From: Watersipora subatra
Lineage: Eukaryota > Bryozoa > Gymnolaemata > Cheilostomatida > Watersiporidae
Length of the DNA stretch: 64,000 nucleotides
Direction: 5' to 3'
NCBI RefSeq assembly: GCF_963576615.1
Contig: NC_088708.1
Span: 26,109,191-26,173,190 of the forward strand
Shown here piece after piece: positions 54,780-64,000 of the stretch. Numbering within the stretch: position 1 is the stretch's first letter; each line of letters starts with the position of its first letter. Below the pieces are notes generated by a model. That model searched no databases, was not told the origin of the DNA, and was given only the letters and a program-made list of their open reading frames with translations. The position numbers were made by a program, and so were the translations under genes.

Positions 54780-57400
54780 CACGAACACACACCTAAATGG
54801 TAGAAGGAGAGGAGAATAAGGAAATACTACAGTACTTAAAACAACAAGCGGAGAAAATACCCAACCAAAAGAACAACAAATAGAAGCACCCACATATGAT
54901 GGAGCAACAGATGTAGGGGAGTTCGTAGAAAGTTTCGAGGAGATAGGTCAACACAACAAATGGAGCGAAGAGGAAACTAACTTATGTTTTAAACTGGCAT
55001 TGGAAGGAGACGCCGCAAAAGGCTTTCCAGCCACAAACTACAAGGAAAGAAAAAGCCAACTTTTAGAAAAATATGGAATAAAAGAAAAGCAGGCTCATCC
55101 ACCACTAAAAAGGATGAAGTATAGGCCAGGGGAAGACATATACACCTTCACCAGCCAGCTCCAAAAGGTCGTAAGGATAGCCATGCTAAGCGTCAAAGAT
55201 AGGGAAGACATAGCTATCAAGAAAATTTTGGGAGTACTACCAACTAACCACCCGGCCACATGGGCCATGACCTTGGACCCACCCAAGAACTTAAAAGAAA
55301 TCCAAAACAAGCTTAAGGCATTTGACAATAGTAGCCCCGGAGTGCTACACATAGATATAGCAATTAAAGAAGTGAAAAAGAGGAGTCGGCCATACCATAG
55401 GCCATGTACAAAAGCCTACTTGAAACACAACTACAAACACAAGAAGCACTACAAAAAGTGACAGCGTTAGTCAATCAGGTGACACAACTACCAGAGAGAC
55501 GAAAGGAACCGCCAAACTTTGAACCACGTAGAGAAACAAGGAGATGCTGGAGGTGCCACAAAGAGGGGCACTTGGCAAGACAGTGCAGTCTGCCTCCCCT
55601 AGCAGCTTAAGGGAAGAGAGAGTACTTGGCGGGAAAGGAATATGTTCAGGGTTAAAACACTCAGGGGATCCTGGACAAAAATCAATACACTTGGGCATTC
55701 AACAAGCCACGCATACCGATAACACGGCCGCCTACTACATCACTGGCTGGGCGGGAACAGCAGAAGCCACCTTCTAACTAGATAGCGGCTGCTCGAAGTT
55801 GATACTGCTAACTAGCTTATTTAATCGCATACGGCAAAAACAAGATAAACCTATCGAACCCGTACACTGCCAAGGAATACTAGCGGGCGGCAGTAAGCTA
55901 CCTCTACAGGGGCTAACAACCATTACGATACAGCTTGGGCTACAAAAATTTGAACACAAATTTCTAATCGCTAACCTACAGAAAAACGTGTTGCTGGGCT
56001 TTGACTTTTTCACAGAAAAAGGATGCCGCATAGATTTCAGAAAAGCGCAACTACATCTATACGACGAGGTTATCAAATGCTGTGACCAATATGGCGGGCC
56101 ACCACAAGTGGGAGTGCAAACAGTAGAAGCTTGAGAAGTGGAGATTCCGCCATTCTCGGAAATACTCATCTCAGGCCGACTTAACCAGAATTGGAATGAA
56201 CAGTTAGCCCTAATCGAAGGAAGAACACCATACACTGAGATCTGAGTAGCCTCGTCAGTGCACCACCCACAGCAGGGAGAACTATAGATTAGAGTGTGCA
56301 ATATTTCGGCAAATACCGTCGAGTTACCGTCAGGGGAAATTTCGCGACATGTAGCTAGGCGAGGCAAGCCTTAAAACCAACAGCACTAATGCCACCTTCC
56401 ACTCAGTTACCCGAGGCGTTAGAAACGTTACTCGACCAGAGCGGATTACAAGGTAAAGATCATGCCAAAGCGAAACAAATGCTGACGAAAAACCAGGATG
56501 TTTTCAGCGTAGAAAAGTTTGATTTGGGAAGGACAGGTCTCACACGCCACCAGATTTCGTTAGTGGAAGGAGGTCAGTCAGTAAAACAGCAACCTTATAG
56601 GCATGGACCGGCACAGGAGACCGAGATTGAAAAGCAAGTAGCCAAACTACAACAACAGGGGCTACTCAGAGAGAAAAGGGGAATGGAGTTCTTCCATAGT
56701 CCTAGTCCAGAAGAAGGATGGCAGCTGGCGCTTCTGCATCGATTACCGGAAGCTGAATGCTGTAACATCAAAGGACGCGTATCCACTACCAAGGCTTGAT
56801 GATAGCCTCGACATGCTGGAGCAGAGCCGGGTATTCAGCACCTTAGACCTGACCAGCGGATACTGGCAGGTCGAGCTGGATGCGGATGTCATGGAGAAGG
56901 CAGCTTTTGTGACGAGATCTGGCCTGTACAAATAGGAGGTCTTAACGTTTGGCCTCACCTCAGCTCCTTTGACGTTTGAATGTCTCATGGAGACAGTACT
57001 ACGAGGACTACATTGGCAGACTGTCTGGATCTATCTCGATGACATTATCGTGTTTGCACCGGATGTGGATACTCATATTCATTGACTAGAAGAAGTCTTC
57101 TCCAGGCTGTGGGCCACGAATCTAAAACTTAAGCCAAGTAAATGTGCCTTATTCGCGGATAGAGTCAAATATCTAGGCCACACTGTCAGTCAGGCCGGTG
57201 TAGAAACGGATGAAAACAAGGTAGAAGCTATTAAGATCTAACCCCACCCCAACACAAACGAGACCTAAGATTGTTCCTCGAGATGTTAATTACTACCGTC
57301 ACTTCATACACGAATATTCCGAGATTGCCAGACCCCTCAACCAGATGAGCTCGAAGAATGCGATATTCAAATAGACAGGCGCTTGCCAGGAGGCGTTGAA
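54780..57400 (+). pseudogene. Gypsy gag-pol remnant
   Basis: Plus strand. 54895-55461: Gag (PTYDGATDVGEFVESFEEIG, NKWSEEETNLCFKLALEGDA, then KEIQNKLKAF). 55404-55610: nucleocapsid CWRCHKEGHLARQC. 55790-56134: protease area (SGCSKLILL; the catalytic DSG lies at the preceding stop) and LGFDFFTEKGCRID. 56389-56799: FSVEKFDLGRTGLTRHQISL, QLQQQGLLREK-type start of reverse transcriptase. 56800-57240: YPLPRLDDSLDMLEQSRVFS, TLDLTSGYWQVELDAD, WIYLDDIIVFAPD with the catalytic Asp pair, KCALFADRVKYLGHTVSQAG. RNase H and integrase are missing; the sequence meets an orphan exon of the gene A family near 57430. Confidence 0.88.
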
Positions 57401-57439
57401 CACGATATGTCTATAAAAGTTGCTATTGGCCCTTTACTG

Positions 57440-57655
57440 AAATTAACTGTTTGAGGTCTCAATAGCATTTCATATTTCCGTTTCTTCACTTTAATTTTAA
57501 CCAAATTTTGAATTTTCAGTTTAATTACAAGTAGCTTAAAGTACTCCCACTTTTTCTCTTTTTCCCACTTTTCTTGCCGTATCCATTATTGATATTTTTG
57601 CTTTTGTTAGGTAACTCTCTAAAATTATAAGATTGTATATTGTAATCCCATGACT
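57440..57655 (-). pseudogene. Orphan exon 2 of the gene A family with its intron flanks
   Basis: On the minus strand AATTTTAG is followed by ELPNKSKNINNGYGKKSGKK and RKSG. The donor position reads GGGAGT instead of GTGAGT, so splicing there is doubtful. Flanks match gene A introns (ATTACAATATACAATCTTA before; TTTAAGCTACTTGTA and AAGAAACGGA-ATATGAAA-GCTATTGAGACCTC after). No exon 1 or 3 nearby. It sits exactly at the end of the Gypsy remnant and the start of R copy 4. Confidence 0.65.
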
Positions 57656-58210
57656 AAACACGAGCAAAGCGATTGTTTGGGAGATTTATGATAAATGCAA
57701 ATGTGCACACAACTCCCGAAAAATGATCCGTTAACGGCCGTGACCAAACCCTTGTACCGAAATCTCATCAAAAAATGTAATGATTTTTGTGTAGAGCCGT
57801 TTAAGTATAATAATGATACAAAACATATAAACCTATTTAAATATGTTACCAAGTCTTTGAAAGGTTACCGCAATATCTTAAAACTAACCCATCTGATCGG
57901 ATTATATATAAATACACAGATTAATTAGGCCTAAAATTGAAATAAAAACTTGCCAAGCCTATTTAATCAAAATTAAGACCGACCAACGAAACGCCGACAA
58001 GGCGGTGCGACAGAGAGTAGAACTATTAAGTCGTGCGCATATCACGAAAAAAAAGCGTGCACATTTCACCAGTCTATCACATTGTCCAATTGCCGAAGGT
58101 TTCTGTAATTAATGTTAAAGTCCTGATAAGTAATAGTTTCTTTTTTGTCGATTTTAAAGTTAACTCTTACATTTTGGACACTTAAAATGAGTACTTTGGT
58201 TTTCCAACTA
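57653..58210 (+). mobile_element. R repeat copy 4
   Basis: Starts CCCATGACTAAACACGAGCA and follows copies 1 and 2 through GGGAGATTTATGATAAATGC, CCGTTAACGGCCGTGACCAA, GGTGCGACAGAGAGTAGAAC and TTTCACCAGTCTATCACATT; it fades after TTTTGGACACTT. Right part missing. Confidence 0.65.
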
Positions 58211-58219
58211 ATTATAAGC

Positions 58220-61200
58220 TTGAGTAAATGTGATATAGTCTGTACCATAATTGTTGTAAGACTAACATTGTGTGCAAGCAGTACACATTCATAAAAGTCT
58301 GTCTTCATTTCTAAGGAAATAATTCCAAAGCGCAAAAAATTAATCATTATGCTAAAAATGTTGTTTTGATGCTGATAATTTTGGTTAGTATAGACTATAG
58401 AGTGAAGATGAAATGAGAGAGGCAAGAGAAGATGAAGTGAGTGATAGTAAAAGCAACATTGACATCGTAACTGATACAGAAACGTATGAAGGTAATGATG
58501 CTAAATAAATTTATTCAAATGTTTTTATTTTTGGTTCTGGAAACATTATGGCATTTTTTTATGTCGTTATACTTTTATTTTTAACATTTGATAGATTATT
58601 TTTGTTTATCTTGTGAGTTTGCAAATTTGTAGCGTATCGTTTGATAACCAAAAGCCACTACCTAAACTGGGCTCGTGGATAAATAAAGGCTCATAATTCA
58701 TCTTCCATTGTGTATAAAAAGCCAGTTTTTGCTGCAAACTGTAGCAGACATATGATGATTGTAAGAATCACTGCAATAAACCTTTACATAATGTTGTTAG
58801 GTTGGTATATTTGTAAAATACCAAAATGCATTCAAACTTAGCTTCATAATTTAGCTTCATAGACCGTCATATTTTAACTAAAAGCAAAATATATTTGCTC
58901 ATAGAAAAACCTCTCAGCTTTCCATTGCATATTTATTTAGAGCTCTATGACAATTTAGAAAGACGTTATAAAACATTTTTGCAGCAATGTTTGAGGTTTA
59001 AATTGTGCAACTAATTGGCTTGGTATTTACAACAATTCAAAACATCGTATGCTCAGTCGCGAAAGGGTTAATATTGATATACTTCCGCCAAATTCAAAAA
59101 GTATGCTTGTGTTTACAAGTTTACTTAGCAGTCTTAAGAAGCACTCAACGAGGCTACCTCCAAACAGCTTCAGCTCCTCAGATAGCCTCTGATCTAGCCA
59201 ATCTCGTGTTTTCACTAGCTCACAGACAACACCTGCAACTTCCCCTCAAGCCTCCCTTTTTTACTCGGATGCCATAAAACTCTCACTAAAAGAAAAAACA
59301 ACAAGGGCACAACAGGGCAAATCTGTGAGTGTCAACTTGTTTTGTCTAGATGACTGAGTAGTAACTTTTGGTCAACACAGAAAATAATTGATAAATTAAA
59401 GTCAACAAAAACGCAAGTGCTAAAACAAATTGTTGTTATAATAATTGAGAAACTAAAAGGTGACAACATTTAATCGTTATTGGCCTCTTCTATGCATCCC
59501 TCTCTGGTTAATATAGTTGACTCATCTTATTTGTTTTGACCCACCCATCAGTAACGATAAGTCCCATCATACAGAAAGCTGTTTTAAATGTGTAGGAGTA
59601 ATGCCTTCTTTTAAACACCCCTGATTTTCACCAGTTTAAGGAACTGGTGAAGTGCATCAGCCACAGCAATAAAAGAGAAAATGGATGCAAAGCGGCTATC
59701 TTTCCCGACAGGACAAATTGCTATTGCTTCTGTTTGAAAAGGGCATTCGGCAAGAAAAGCTGAAACTCGAGAGCAGGAATTTAGAGCTGGTTCTAATCCA
59801 AAGAAGTTATGCTACAGATGCAGTATAAGCCACATTGTCGGTTGAATTGTCAACAACCTTGCCTCAAGTTATTAAAACTTCACAGTTATCTCCTCTTAAG
59901 AAAGATAATGCTATGGCTTCGACCATCAAAATTTACAGTAGCTTGCAAGACTGCAAGAGATGTAAGTTGTTCTTTGGATTAGTTGAAAAGAGTGTTACTA
60001 TTACCATGATTTATAATTTTTTGTAGCAAGGATGATTTCACTATCTTTGTCTTTACCATTATTATAAGAATCTCATGTCATTTTAACACAGATTCAATGG
60101 GCTAATTTGCGATTCACACTGAGTATGAAGAATGAAGGCTTTTTCAGACATGGGTGGCCATGGGTGTTTAAGATGTATCCATATTTTACTAACTTCTGCA
60201 GCTTGTTGCAAGAAACAGTCTCACAGAAAGCTTATAGAGAAATGACTTATTTCAAATCATAGAAATCCACTGGTCCTGATGCCATGTTACCCTTGAAGTC
60301 ACTTGAGATGTTTAATCAAATCACTCTTGTCACAGATCCCGATGGCATACACAACTTGTAGTTTGAGACAATGAGTGCCATGAGTTGTGATCAACACCTC
60401 AAAGAACTTTGTGATATATACTCAACTGTAGGTTAATGATGCCATGTGCCACATCATAGACTATAAATTGCATTTTAACACGAACCATGATTTTTTTATA
60501 CACGACTATTTTAACAAAGGACAGACTTCATAAAAGTATGGAAGATATTAAATGGACAGCCATCGGCTTGCACTCTAATGACAGCTTTATTAAAGAGTGG
60601 TGCAGGGAATTTCCTGGTATTATTTTTGTGTATGATTGGAAGTGTAAGTGCATTCAAGTACCTATGAGTCACTGTGTATAATTATACTCCTGTAGTTCAA
60701 ATTATCTCTTCATGTAAGTTTTAGAATTAATAGAAAATAATACACAGTTGCCAATTTATAACTGTGAACCTGATCTCGTCATTCTAGATAGAATAGAGAA
60801 GTTCTATCCCTAAAGGTGTTTATCTACAAAGTATCATTCAGAATTAGTCAATGTCAATAAAAACAAAAAGTTTATGATGTAGATGATGTCATATATTAGG
60901 CCTTTAGGAGTAAGGAACTTCAGATTGTTGCCACACCGATAATCAACTAGCCAGTTTTCACAAACAGTCAAGGAGGAAGTGAAAAAGAAAGTTGTGACTG
61001 TCTAAATGACTTCTGGGCGTGTGACAAACTGGCAAGATTTAAAATTGTGAAAAAATATGAACAGAAGAATAGTTGGGCAATTAAAGACAGATTAGTCTCA
61101 GCAGCTTCTTTAGAATAATAACCTTTTCAATTAAGTAAATATTTGGTACAAGCTTTAATACAATATGAAAGAATAATGTAAAAAATAGTGTAAAAGAATA

Positions 61201-61704
61201 ACGTAATCAGATTAATGTAGATATAAGATAATAGATGCCAAGGAAATAAGGTAGAGCAATAGGTGAAAAATGTACTAATGCAGTGTCTTGTTAGTGTTCA
61301 CTACTAATTCACAACAACATAACAGCACTTAATATTTTGAATTAATGCTGCCCATTGATTGACTATGTATCTGAGGAGATGCAAAGCTGAGGCAAAGATG
61401 GAACAGTCATGAGCAACAATGGATAAGACTTGCACGAAAGGTTGATTGTTATGTAAAACCGAGAGAGTCAGACTAGAAAAAAAAGCCAGAAATGCACTTT
61501 TTGTAATTAGACAATAAAAATTGTAAAACCAGAGAAACAGGCTGATAGGATTTTCCAAGTGGAAAGGTGAGAATAATTTGAAAACAATGGTAAAATGTTG
61601 AGAAGCGCCTCAGCGGGCCCTGTTAATACCCATATATAACAGTAGTAGTTTAATCAACTCAAATATTGTACATCTGTTATCTAGCAAGTACAACAACCAA
61701 ATCG
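58220..61704. other. No gene confidently recognised
   Basis: Several short frames exist: 59005-59277; 59835-60026; and 60487-60681, the last reading MEDIKWTAIGLHSNDSFIKE within it. Near 59760-59820 one frame reads KKLCYRCSISH, vaguely like a Gag zinc knuckle. None is long or conserved enough to name. The region may hold exons of an unrecognised gene or old transposon debris. Confidence 0.35.
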
Positions 61705-61863
61705 ATGCCAAGAGACTATTGCGGACACTGTGACAGACTTGTTGCTTGTGACTAACGAGCTTTTGCATGCGATATATGGGTTGCTATCTCAAGAAAGATG
61801 TATAAAGGGGTACAGAATGACGATCGCGTCATATTTTTCTTCTGCAACAATTGTAAAGTAAGT
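61705..61863 (+). pseudogene. Zinc-finger-like exon (PHD-like Cys pattern), one internal stop
   Basis: From ATG 61705: MPRDYCGHCDRLVACD, TAA, RAFACDIWVAISRKM, then VIFFCNNCK and the donor GTAAGT (61858). The CxxC ... CD ... ACDIW ... CxxC spacing resembles PHD-type fingers found at the start of some retroelement and chromatin proteins. The TAA interrupts the frame. No second exon was found. Family assignment is tentative. Confidence 0.35.
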
Positions 61864-62274
61864 TGACTGTTACGACAAAAAACATCTTAGGTGTTGCACG
61901 AATGACTATTTCTAGCATGTATAATATCCTCTGCTGGGCTGCAACCTCAGTATACCTATCGATGAATATTTACTGCCAACGTTCCTATATGATGTTGAAA
62001 TGTAGCTACATAAATATTTCGTATGACCTTGCTGCGTGACTGGCTGGGTGGTCACTATGTCTCAATCTCCTTGTTTTTGCTCTTTATTGTTATTGCCAGT
62101 ACAAGCTAACCTGGCTGTTTATATAACGCCTATTTTTAGCTGTTGGTGCTTTCTTGTCTTTGCTTCTTTAGTTAGTCAGTCTCTGTCTTGATACGAAACA
62201 ATAAAGCTGTGAAACTAATAATTCTAACATATGAGACTGTTTGTAATGAACTAAAATAATGAGATGGTGATAAA
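61864..62274. other. No gene recognised
   Basis: Nothing identified. Confidence 0.4.
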
Positions 62275-62526
62275 TTGGCTGATGGTGTGCAGCACGGTAT
62301 TCGAAAAACACACCAATCACCAATTTGCTATGTAAGAAAAGGTGAATTTTCTGTAACAGGAAGTGAGAGACTGTGGAGAAGGAGACAGATTGTAGAGCAA
62401 GATGATGCAGTGAAGGAAGGTACTGACGAAAGGCAATTGTTAGAGGGCAACGAAGAGGCTACTTCCTGCAGCTTAGATGAATTTCTAAGGACTCTTGATA
62501 AGTATGTAATAGTGATTTGCAAGTAA
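62275..62526 (+). CDS. Unrecognised 83-codon frame
   Basis: Acidic/basic composition (GSERLWRRRQIVEQDDAVKE, LLEGNEEATSCSLDEFLRTL). No family recognised; could be a small exon, a remnant or a chance frame. Confidence 0.25.
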   Translation: MADGVQHGIRKTHQSPICYVRKGEFSVTGSERLWRRRQIVEQDDAVKEGTDERQLLEGNEEATSCSLDEFLRTLDKYVIVICK

Positions 62527-62529
62527 AAT

Positions 62530-63923
62530 TAATTGTGTTGCGATGTAATTTCATTGGTAACTGTCAACTGGGATACAAAAGGATAATAATTCACATACCA
62601 ATGCATTATTTTTGATCAGGAAAATACCTACTTATACATTATGCGATAAATGAGATAGTCGAGTTTCCTCAATCTGAATCGATTAATATCTCTTTTACCG
62701 CATAGCAATTAGACCAAAGACTTATTAGAAAGTAACAATACATGTGTTTACTCTCTATTTAATCAGCCTATTACCGTTATTACCTGTTTTGGGGGTTTTT
62801 GAACTTTATTTCATTTACTCTGTAGCCCACTTGCCAGGAGTTCTTCAGATCATGTTTTCCAAGGCTCAATGAATGGTAGATTACAGAGCTCAACAAACTT
62901 CAATCTTTTTATCAATTGTAGCAGGCTGAATAATCAAGAGGAAAGGCGAGTTGTCAACTTTTACCATTTGCAATATCTTTGCAGTGTATAATTTAAAGAC
63001 AATTGCCTCCCAAGAATATAAAATGCAGTTTACGCATTTTACATTTTCGCTTTGAAATGTTCATGAAGTATAAATCCTTTAGTATATTTTGTTGAGCAAA
63101 TCAAACGTATAAACTTTATAACTATTGCTCTTGATATTCCTAAATTAATCATTTAACTTATTTTAGCTAAGCAGTACACGTTGTGTGTGAGTTGTCTACT
63201 ACTGTTGTATGTATGCCGATAGCTTTTAATTAGTGACACCAAAGACATCCAATACGCGATTAACAATGAACTATTATCATTATATTTGTAGTGCTCATAC
63301 AGTTCTTCTTCCTGTTTTTTTCAAACGTTTCTTACATGTGAATGACAAATATATATATATATAAATTTGTTAAGAAATTTATTAAAATTTGACTAAGCAT
63401 AAAATTACTAAAAGTTTCATATTACACAAAAGGTGTGTAACACTCATAAGATAAAATGCTCAGTGAGGACTATACACAAAATTCTGCATTAGCTGGTAAA
63501 CTTAAATAAAAGCTCAGGTATTAAAAGCTAGATGGATGGGGTCTATTATGTAACGCTATTTCGTAAAAGATGTTTCTTAGAATGTCTACACGTAGATATT
63601 AGTTCGCTACATTTGTTTAGAGTTGCCTTCTCAGGTCTGTGAATGATGAAATATTTTTCCAAAGTACATAATTTGCAATTTCCGCTGTTTTTAGAATAAG
63701 GCTTGGCATGTGATAAAATCTTCCAGGATATGTGGTAGTCAGTGCTGCTTTCTTTGAGGTCCCATAAGCAGCTGCTTAGCTCGGTAGAGTGGCATTTAGA
63801 TATGTCCTTGAATGTCGATTTGTGAAAGTTATATCTAGTTTTGAAGCTGAAGACCTGCGGAGGAAAATCTAAAATAACAGTAAATTAATTGTACCTGCTG
63901 AAAAAACATCAAATTTCTACACC
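62530..63923. other. No gene recognised; short TA microsatellite
   Basis: TATATATATATATA near 63350. Otherwise nothing identified. Confidence 0.4.
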
Positions 63924-64000
63924 ATGAGTCCCGAGGACTACAACACACTGGTACTTAACAACATTACACAAACCTACACGAAAATAGACAGTAGAGAGCT
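63924..64000 (+). CDS. Possible start of a retroelement reverse-transcriptase ORF, cut by the window edge
   Basis: ATG at 63924 opens a frame to the window end: MSPEDYNTLVLNNITQTYTK then IDSREL. The pattern (E-x-Y-x-x-L, NIT-x-TY-K) resembles the lead-in of a reverse-transcriptase ORF common in aquatic invertebrate genomes. Only 25 residues are visible, so this is a weak call. Confidence 0.35.
   Translation, partial: MSPEDYNTLVLNNITQTYTKIDSRE

Noticed and set aside
59005-60681. Short frames at 59005, 59835 and 60487 as one gene
   Set aside because: No consistent splice sites or phases join them, and no family motif is convincing.
63721-63800. tRNA-like impression from AGCTCGGTAGAGTGGCA near 63779
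   Set aside because: No matching B box or cloverleaf could be built around it.

Overview
The window is AT-rich metazoan genomic DNA, most likely from an aquatic invertebrate. Support for this is the low gene density, GT-AG introns, and a mixed population of LTR retrotransposons (Ty1/copia and several Ty3/Gypsy lineages), pogo/Tigger, hAT and MITE-type DNA transposons. No ribosomal RNA, tRNA, operon or bacterial feature was recognised. The species cannot be fixed from the sequence.

Layout. 0.4-1.2 kb: a 236-codon unrecognised ORF (minus). 2.3-5.0 kb: an apparently intact three-exon gene (gene A, plus strand) that I cannot assign to any known family. It has a hydrophobic N-terminal exon, a lysine-rich exon, and a long charged exon made of three 86-residue repeats with a conserved C-terminus. 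5.7-14.2 kb: remnants of pogo/Tigger and hAT elements and a repeat family called R here. 14.4-21.9 kb: degenerate Gypsy pieces, one split by a nearly intact copia element (15044-19538, target duplication CTACC). 22.3 kb: a fragment of the gene A family. 24.6-28.3 kb: a MITE, a Gypsy fragment and a pogo transposase pseudogene. 28.7-32.5 kb: an inverted paralogue of gene A (copy B, minus strand), expanded into a tandem array of first and second exons and apparently decayed. 32.9-37.6 kb: a Gypsy element with both LTRs, target duplication ATTAG and broken ORFs. 37.8-40.4 kb: a 33-bp minisatellite, an AT-rich repeat field and a 27-bp perfect hairpin. 40.8-43.4 kb: a Gypsy pol remnant split by a MITE. 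44-48.5 kb: R, a Tigger derivative and a hAT pseudogene. 49.8-53.3 kb: a decayed copia. 53.3-58.2 kb: R copies, a MITE with a 9-bp target duplication, a Gypsy gag-pol remnant and an orphan exon 2 of the gene A family. 58.2-64 kb: mostly unrecognised, with a zinc-finger-like exon and a possible reverse-transcriptase start at the edge.

The part least explained by known families is the gene A family. Exon phases agree across copies, sequence similarity extends about 1 kb upstream of the start codon, and exons have been duplicated singly and in blocks within 60 kb. The rest is mainly a layered record of transposon insertions, several of which can be ordered by nesting.
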